Assembly: GCA_017303505.1 (NCBI GenBank)
Contig: JAFLCP010000072.1
Location: forward strand, 1 to 37,017
Direction of reading: 5' to 3'
Origin: Planctomycetota bacterium
GTDB taxonomy: Bacteria; Planctomycetota; Planctomycetia; Pirellulales; Pirellulaceae
DNA: 37,017 nt
The notes beneath the pieces were generated by a model. That model did no database searches. It saw only the letters and a list, made by a program, of their open reading frames with translations, and was not told the origin of the DNA. Shown here piece by piece: positions 31,901 to 37,017 of this stretch. Made by a program: the position numbers and the translations under genes. Position 1 is the first letter of the stretch. Each line of letters opens with the position of its first letter.

Positions 31901-34051
31901 GTGTCCAACAACGAAAAAGAACCCAACAACAGCGGCAATTCGCAAGTGATCCATCATCCCGCTGATGGTCCACCGCTGGCAACCGAAACCAAGCCTGCCC
32001 CCGTGCCAAACGTCACAGGCGAGAGTGAGGCGGTCGAACCCACACATTATCGCGCACCAGAACCGATCAAGACCCACGCCAAAATGGGAGGACGAGGGGT
32101 CAGTCGAACGTTGCGTAATTCGAGCTGGTCCAGCTGGCTCCCCCGCTTCATGCAAGGGACTCGAAGCCGGGCCAACTGGAATCAACTTCTGAAACAAGTC
32201 AACGCACGCGAAGAGGAAATGCGAGCTCTCACCGAGCCTCAATTGCGCAAGGCGAGTTTGTCGCTTCGATATCGAGCTAAGAGTGGCGAAACCCTACTTC
32301 AACTTCTGCCGGAAGCTTACGCGTTATGTCGTGAAGCTGGTCGTCGCGCTTTGAACATGCGGCACTATGATGTTCAAATTCTGGGTGGTATCGCTTTGTT
32401 CACGGGCTGTATCGCCGAAATGCAGACGGGTGAAGGCAAGACACTCACAGCAACGCTTCCACTTTATCTGCATTCGCTTCTCGGCAAGGGAGCCCACTTG
32501 GCAACGGTTAACGACTATCTGGCTGGTCGTGACGCTGATTGGATGAAACCCTTGTACGATGCGTTGGGCGTATCGATTGGGAAAGTGCTCACGGATTGCA
32601 GCTCCGACGAACGTCGCAAGGCTTACAACTCAGACATTACTTACGGAACAGCTAAAGAGTTCGGCTTCGACTTTTTGCGCGATCGTTTGTTGATGCGAGC
32701 TCAAGGTCGTACGGTAGGTGACTTTTTGGGAGCCGGCAGCTCCGAACGCTGGAATTCAAGCGGCGAGCAACCCGTTCAACGCGGCATGCATTTCTGCTTG
32801 GTCGATGAAGCGGACAGTATTCTTATCGATGAAGCACGAACGCCATTGATTATTGGATCGCTGGGGGACAGTGCTCGCGAAGCGGTGATCGCTACGTTCC
32901 GCTGGGCTTCAGAGCATGCGCACAAATTCAATCAAGACGAACATTACACGATTGAAGACGATACACGCAAATATGAATTGACCGCGCGAGGTCGCCAAAT
33001 GGTGAGAGCGTTACCGCGCGATGAAGTGATGTTGCAGGTCGCCCTGATCGACTTGTACGAATACATCGAGAGAGCCGTGAAAGTATTGCGTGAGTTCATT
33101 CGTGAACGTCAATATGTCGTGCGCGATGATGAAATCGTGATCGTCGACGAGTTCACGGGCCGTTTAGCAGAAGGCCGTAAATGGCGCGATGGTATCCATC
33201 AAGCTCTCGAAGCCAAAGAAGGCATTGAAGTCAGCGTTCCCATGGGGCAAGCAGCGCGTATTACAGTGCAAGACCTTTTCCAGCGCTACAAGCAACTTGC
33301 CGGTATGACGGGTACCGCAGCTACCAGCGCTCGAGAACTCAAGCGAATTTACAAAACGCCGGTGATTCAAGTTCCCACAAACCGACCTCCGCAGCGTGTG
33401 AAATTGCCGGATCGAGTTTACGGGACCATGGATCAAAAATTCAAAGCGATTGTGGAGGAGACGCGGGAGATGAATCGCGTTGGCCGACCCGTTCTGATCG
33501 GTACGCGTTCGATCGATAAGTCACTGGAATTATCGAAGATGCTTAAGGCGGCAGGCATCGAGCATGAAGTGTTAAATGCTTCGGAAGTTGCCCGCGAAGC
33601 AGAAATCGTCGCTTCAGCTGGCCATCGCAGCAGGGTCACCGTGGCCACGAATATGGCAGGCCGTGGTACGGATATCAAATTAGCCCCAGGCATTAACGAA
33701 ATTGGGGGCATGCATGTTATCTGTACGGAATTGCACGATGCAGCGCGTATCGACCGGCAATTGATCGGTCGTTGCGGTCGCCAAGGGGACCCGGGCTCCC
33801 ATCGTCAATACCTCTCGCTGGATGACGACATTTTGAAGAACGGTTTGGGTACAAAGAAATTTGAACAACTCAAGAAAACTGGGGAAAGCGGTAACGAATT
33901 CCACAACTACGCCCCCATTTTCCGCAAAAGCCAGATGAAAGTGGAACGCAAGCACTTCCGCGACCGCATGGCCCTACTCCACTTCGAGCGGGAACGAAAT
34001 CGCTTGCATCGCGAAATGGGGCAAGACCCCTACCTCGACACGGCAGAATAG
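31901..34051 (+). CDS. secA: SecA paralog lacking the C-terminal helical and zinc-binding parts
   Basis: A 716-residue DEAD-type translocase ATPase. After about 60 low-complexity residues come NBD1 with Walker A in AEMQTGEGKTLTATL (Lys180), the SecA motif ATVNDYLAGRDADWM, TYGTAKEFGFDFLRD and the DEAD box VDEADSILIDEARTPLI (302-305). The preprotein-binding region has YVVRDDEIVIVDEFTGRLAEGRKW. NBD2 has LAGMTGTA, NMAGRGTDIKL and the motif VI segment IGRCGRQGDPGS. The protein ends about 55 residues later with QMKVERKHFRDRMALLHFERERNRLHREMG. That is where normal SecA enters the helical wing/two-helix finger, so about 150-200 residues including the SEC-C zinc motif are absent. The GTG at 31901 has GGAG eleven bases upstream; a TTG at 31856 is an alternative. 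This is probably not the only SecA of the cell. Its role may be accessory export. Confidence 0.88.
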   Translation: MSNNEKEPNNSGNSQVIHHPADGPPLATETKPAPVPNVTGESEAVEPTHYRAPEPIKTHAKMGGRGVSRTLRNSSWSSWLPRFMQGTRSRANWNQLLKQVNAREEEMRALTEPQLRKASLSLRYRAKSGETLLQLLPEAYALCREAGRRALNMRHYDVQILGGIALFTGCIAEMQTGEGKTLTATLPLYLHSLLGKGAHLATVNDYLAGRDADWMKPLYDALGVSIGKVLTDCSSDERRKAYNSDITYGTAKEFGFDFLRDRLLMRAQGRTVGDFLGAGSSERWNSSGEQPVQRGMHFCLVDEADSILIDEARTPLIIGSLGDSAREAVIATFRWASEHAHKFNQDEHYTIEDDTRKYELTARGRQMVRALPRDEVMLQVALIDLYEYIERAVKVLREFIRERQYVVRDDEIVIVDEFTGRLAEGRKWRDGIHQALEAKEGIEVSVPMGQAARITVQDLFQRYKQLAGMTGTAATSARELKRIYKTPVIQVPTNRPPQRVKLPDRVYGTMDQKFKAIVEETREMNRVGRPVLIGTRSIDKSLELSKMLKAAGIEHEVLNASEVAREAEIVASAGHRSRVTVATNMAGRGTDIKLAPGINEIGGMHVICTELHDAARIDRQLIGRCGRQGDPGSHRQYLSLDDDILKNGLGTKKFEQLKKTGESGNEFHNYAPIFRKSQMKVERKHFRDRMALLHFERERNRLHREMGQDPYLDTAE

Positions 34052-34167
34052 GTCACCATTGACCAATCGATACCATTTGGCAGTCAGCTTTCAAAAGCCA
34101 TCAACCCATTTGGTTTCGATCCCGGTGGCGTCCTGTTACTGTTGAGTGTCGGCATAAGGAATTGAAC

Positions 34168-37017
34168 TTGTCCTCTCCCCCAATCGAATTGCGGGGCGTG
34201 CGCGTCCACAACTTAAAGAATGTCGACGTCGATATTCCACGCCACAAGTTAATTGCCGTATGCGGTGTAAGCGGTAGTGGCAAGACGAGCCTCGCGATCG
34301 ACACTCTGTATGCCGAATCCCAGCGGCGTTACATTGAAAGCTTCTCCGCATACACGCGACAGTTTTTGGCCAAACTCGATAAGCCCGACTACGACCAAAT
34401 CGTGGGCCTACCACCGGCAGTCGCCGTAACTCGAGGAGAAATTTCTCGCAGCAATCGAAGCACGGTCGGTACAGCCACCGAAACGTTGGATTATCTGCGT
34501 TTGCTGTATTCCAAGATCGCCCAGCTCTTTTGCAGCGGCTGCCAACAGCCCATCGTCGCCCACTCACCTCAAAAGATTAGCGATTACTTGGTTCAGCAAT
34601 CGCAGCAATATTCCGAGGAAAAACCATCGCGTTTCATGCTCGCCTTCAAAACGCATTGGGAAGATCGAGCCGAGTTGAATTATCGTTTGGCTCAGTTGCA
34701 ACAAGATGGCATGGTTCGCTTGGCCGTCCACGAGCGCATTGTAAATATCGGTCGTGATGAACGAGGCGATTTGGCCGAACTGTTTCCCGACGCGGGCTTT
34801 GCTTGGGTGATCGTTGATCGCTTCAATTTGCCGATTGCTCCTTCTGCTCGATTGCTCGATTCTCTCGAAATCGCATTTCGAGAAGGTGACGGTGATATTT
34901 ATCTCTTGCGATCGACGAGCGCCGCTGAACATGCCGAACGCGTTACTTTAGATGGAACGGAATATCACGTTGAGCCATTCTCCAATCGCTTGCGTTGCCA
35001 ACGGTGCAACATCGATTACATCGAACCAACGGCGACACTCTTCAGCTTCAATTCCCCGTTGGGCGCTTGCTCCAAGTGCGAAGGCTTCGGTGACCAAGTT
35101 GATTTGGACATGCGTTTGATCGTCCCCGATGAGTCACTCAGCCTCCGAGAAGGGGCCATCGCACCTTGGAATTCACCCGCTTATCAGCATGAACTCGAAG
35201 AGCTCCTATCTTTGGCCGCTGACTATGGCATCTCGGTAACCAAACCCTACAAAGAGCTTTCTGCCAAACATAAGAAGCTCATTTTTGATGGTGTTCCCGA
35301 GAGGAATTTTGGCGGACTACGCGGCTTTTTCGCGTGGCTGGAACGCAAAAAATACAAAATGCACATCCGCGTTCTCTTGAGTCGCTATCGAAGTTATTCC
35401 ACTTGCTCGGAATGCCAAGGAAAACGCCTCAATCCAACGGCCTTATCCTATCGACTACTCGATATGAACTTTGCCGAGTTCTGTGCTCTGGAAGTGCGAC
35501 AATCCCTCAAACGTTTGCAGGATATGCAACTCACCGACCGCGAACACGCCTTGGTAAAAAATGTACTATCGCAAGTTCGCAATCGCTTGGCCTATCTGAA
35601 TCAAGTCGGATTAGGTTATCTGACGCTCGATCGCACTCTGCGCACGCTCAGCGGTGGAGAGGGACAACGCGTCGCCCTCACCACGGCCCTTGGTTCAAGC
35701 CTAGTCAACATGCTCTATGTGTTAGATGAACCCACAGTGGGACTCCATCCCGCTGACACCGCGCAGTTGATCGCAGCGATACATGGTTTGCGCGATCGTG
35801 GTAACACCGTAGTCGTTGTGGAACATGAAGAAGAGTTGTTGCGCGAAGCAGATTGGATGATTGAGGTGGGACCTTCGGCTGGGACCGAAGGTGGAAAGAT
35901 CACCTTCCAAGGAACTGTTCAAGAAGCGGAACGCCCAAATTCAAGCCTAACCGGTGAATATCTAGCAGGTCGCCGTGGCGTATCGGTTCCCGCGCAACGA
36001 CGACAACCGAAAGGTTGGTACAAACTCCGAGGCTGCACTCAAAACAACCTTAAGAATATCGATGTCGACATTCCGCTCGGCGTCCTCTGCGTGGTCACGG
36101 GAGTTTCAGGGAGTGGCAAGAGTTCTTTGGTATTGGACACATTGTATCCTGCCCTCGCACAAGCCAACGAAAAGAACAGTTCAACGCCCATCAACTATCA
36201 ACAGCTTCATGGAGCCACTTCAAAAACGGAAGTTGTTCTTATTGATCATACGCCGTTAAGCAGGTCTCCGCGCAGTAATCCCCTGACAGCCATTGGTGCA
36301 TTCGACGAACTGCGGACAGTCTACGCCAAATTACCCTACTCGGTCGTTCATGGATTGAGCAAAGGGCATTTCAGTTTCAACATGGAAAAAGGTCGCTGTG
36401 ATCATTGTGAGGGTAACGGCCAACTCTCAATCGATATGCAATTCCTAGCCGACGTTACGATGCGTTGCCCTGAGTGTGATGGAACGCGCTACAAAAAGGA
36501 AATCTTGCAAGCCCTCTACCGTGATCGCAACATTGCAGAGGTCTTGGAAATGCCCGTGACAGAAGCAATTGAATTTATGCGAGGCAACAACGCTCTCACT
36601 GAGAAGCTGAGCCTATTGCGTAATGTAGGCCTGGGGCATGTACGCATTGGCCAACCCGTGAGCACATTATCGGCAGGTGAGAATCAACGCTTGAAACTTG
36701 CCAGCCACCTCCATGTTTCCAATGCCAAGCAAACATTGTTTATCATGGATGAGCCAACCACTGGATTGCACTACAAAGATGTGGTCCAGTTACTCGATTG
36801 CACGGACGAGTTGCTCAACAATCAGCAGTCGGTGATCATCATTGAACACAATATGCAGATGATTCTTTCGGCGGATTACATCATCGATTTAGGCCCTGGA
36901 GCAGCAGGGGAGGGTGGCGAAGTTATTGCAACCGGCACGCCAGAGGAGGTAGCCAAGAATCCTCGATCGCTTACGTCTAAATACTTATCCCAGGCCCTAA
37001 AAGAGGCCCGATCCCGC
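34168..37017 (+). CDS. uvrA: UvrA-like excinuclease ATPase (3' end beyond the window)
   Basis: 950 codons are open to the window edge with no stop. The protein has two tandem ABC ATPase modules. Walker A1 is at 33-41 (GVSGSGKTS), with YIESFSAYTRQFL after it. The first zinc module is LRCQRC...LFSFNSPLGACSKCEGFG, and signature I is LRTLSGGEGQR followed by LYVLDEPTVGLHP. Walker A2 is at 645-653 (GVSGSGKSS). The second zinc module is GRCDHCEGNG...MRCPECDGTRYKKEIL, and signature II is LSAGENQR with FIMDEPTTGLH. UvrA recognises DNA damage and loads UvrB. Here the segment corresponding to the UvrB-binding region is poorly conserved and signature II has Ala for Gly, so this may be a UvrA paralog rather than the repair enzyme. 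The TTG at 34168 is supported by AAGGA seven bases upstream. It lies 116 bp after the SecA-like gene on the same strand and may be co-transcribed. Confidence 0.88.
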   Translation, partial: MSSPPIELRGVRVHNLKNVDVDIPRHKLIAVCGVSGSGKTSLAIDTLYAESQRRYIESFSAYTRQFLAKLDKPDYDQIVGLPPAVAVTRGEISRSNRSTVGTATETLDYLRLLYSKIAQLFCSGCQQPIVAHSPQKISDYLVQQSQQYSEEKPSRFMLAFKTHWEDRAELNYRLAQLQQDGMVRLAVHERIVNIGRDERGDLAELFPDAGFAWVIVDRFNLPIAPSARLLDSLEIAFREGDGDIYLLRSTSAAEHAERVTLDGTEYHVEPFSNRLRCQRCNIDYIEPTATLFSFNSPLGACSKCEGFGDQVDLDMRLIVPDESLSLREGAIAPWNSPAYQHELEELLSLAADYGISVTKPYKELSAKHKKLIFDGVPERNFGGLRGFFAWLERKKYKMHIRVLLSRYRSYSTCSECQGKRLNPTALSYRLLDMNFAEFCALEVRQSLKRLQDMQLTDREHALVKNVLSQVRNRLAYLNQVGLGYLTLDRTLRTLSGGEGQRVALTTALGSSLVNMLYVLDEPTVGLHPADTAQLIAAIHGLRDRGNTVVVVEHEEELLREADWMIEVGPSAGTEGGKITFQGTVQEAERPNSSLTGEYLAGRRGVSVPAQRRQPKGWYKLRGCTQNNLKNIDVDIPLGVLCVVTGVSGSGKSSLVLDTLYPALAQANEKNSSTPINYQQLHGATSKTEVVLIDHTPLSRSPRSNPLTAIGAFDELRTVYAKLPYSVVHGLSKGHFSFNMEKGRCDHCEGNGQLSIDMQFLADVTMRCPECDGTRYKKEILQALYRDRNIAEVLEMPVTEAIEFMRGNNALTEKLSLLRNVGLGHVRIGQPVSTLSAGENQRLKLASHLHVSNAKQTLFIMDEPTTGLHYKDVVQLLDCTDELLNNQQSVIIIEHNMQMILSADYIIDLGPGAAGEGGEVIATGTPEEVAKNPRSLTSKYLSQALKEARSR

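Overview
The window looks like a chromosomal segment of a planctomycete (Planctomycetota, probably a Pirellula/Blastopirellula-like lineage). The strongest signs are a DUF1501 protein paired with a cytochrome-c/DUF1549/DUF1553 protein, a BBP7-type outer-membrane protein, a receptor Ser/Thr kinase with an HCD catalytic motif, a TPR protein carrying two RNA-polymerase alpha-CTD-like domains, and frequent GTG/TTG starts. Base composition is even along the window. I see no prophage, transposase, integrase or CRISPR array. Taxonomy is inferred from gene families only.

Layout. 1-6.0 kb: QueD-like pterin enzyme and MazG-like pyrophosphohydrolase (minus), a strong hairpin terminator, an exported FG-GAP protein (minus), a PIG-L deacetylase (plus), a stand-alone acyl carrier protein and a Cache-receptor Ser/Thr kinase (both minus). 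6.1-10.3 kb: an exported amidohydrolase (plus) faces tgt (minus). The whole space between their stop codons is occupied by a symmetric four-copy inverted-repeat array. Then come the TPR/alpha-CTD protein with a clear terminator and tRNA-Thr(CGT). 10.7-13.3 kb: an exported glutathione peroxidase converges on a two-gene SPFH operon, with a strong bidirectional terminator between them. 13.4-19.4 kb: a 1144-residue fatty acyl-AMP ligase/ACP/oxoamine-synthase fusion, then a probable operon of KAS III, YqgE and a PPP phosphatase. 19.6-25.0 kb: a type I secretion operon (ABC transporter, HlyD adaptor, TolC-like protein) whose ATPase has several degenerate motifs. 25.1-29.8 kb: the DUF1501/DUF1553 pair. 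30.0-31.6 kb: BBP7 protein with its own terminator. 31.9-37.0 kb: a SecA paralog lacking the C-terminal helical part, followed by a UvrA-like protein that runs off the window end.

How the parts may work together. The FAAL-ACP-AONS protein is organised to activate a fatty acid, hold it on its own carrier domain and condense it with an amino acid to give an alpha-amino ketone lipid (inference from domain order). The nearby KAS III and the more distant free ACP could belong to the same lipid chemistry, but adjacency is the only evidence. The secretion operon is complete in components, but I recognise no cargo gene beside it. The most unusual non-coding object is the repeat array at 7326-7590. 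Start sites were chosen from ribosome-binding-site spacing where one was visible, and several differ from the longest possible reading frame.
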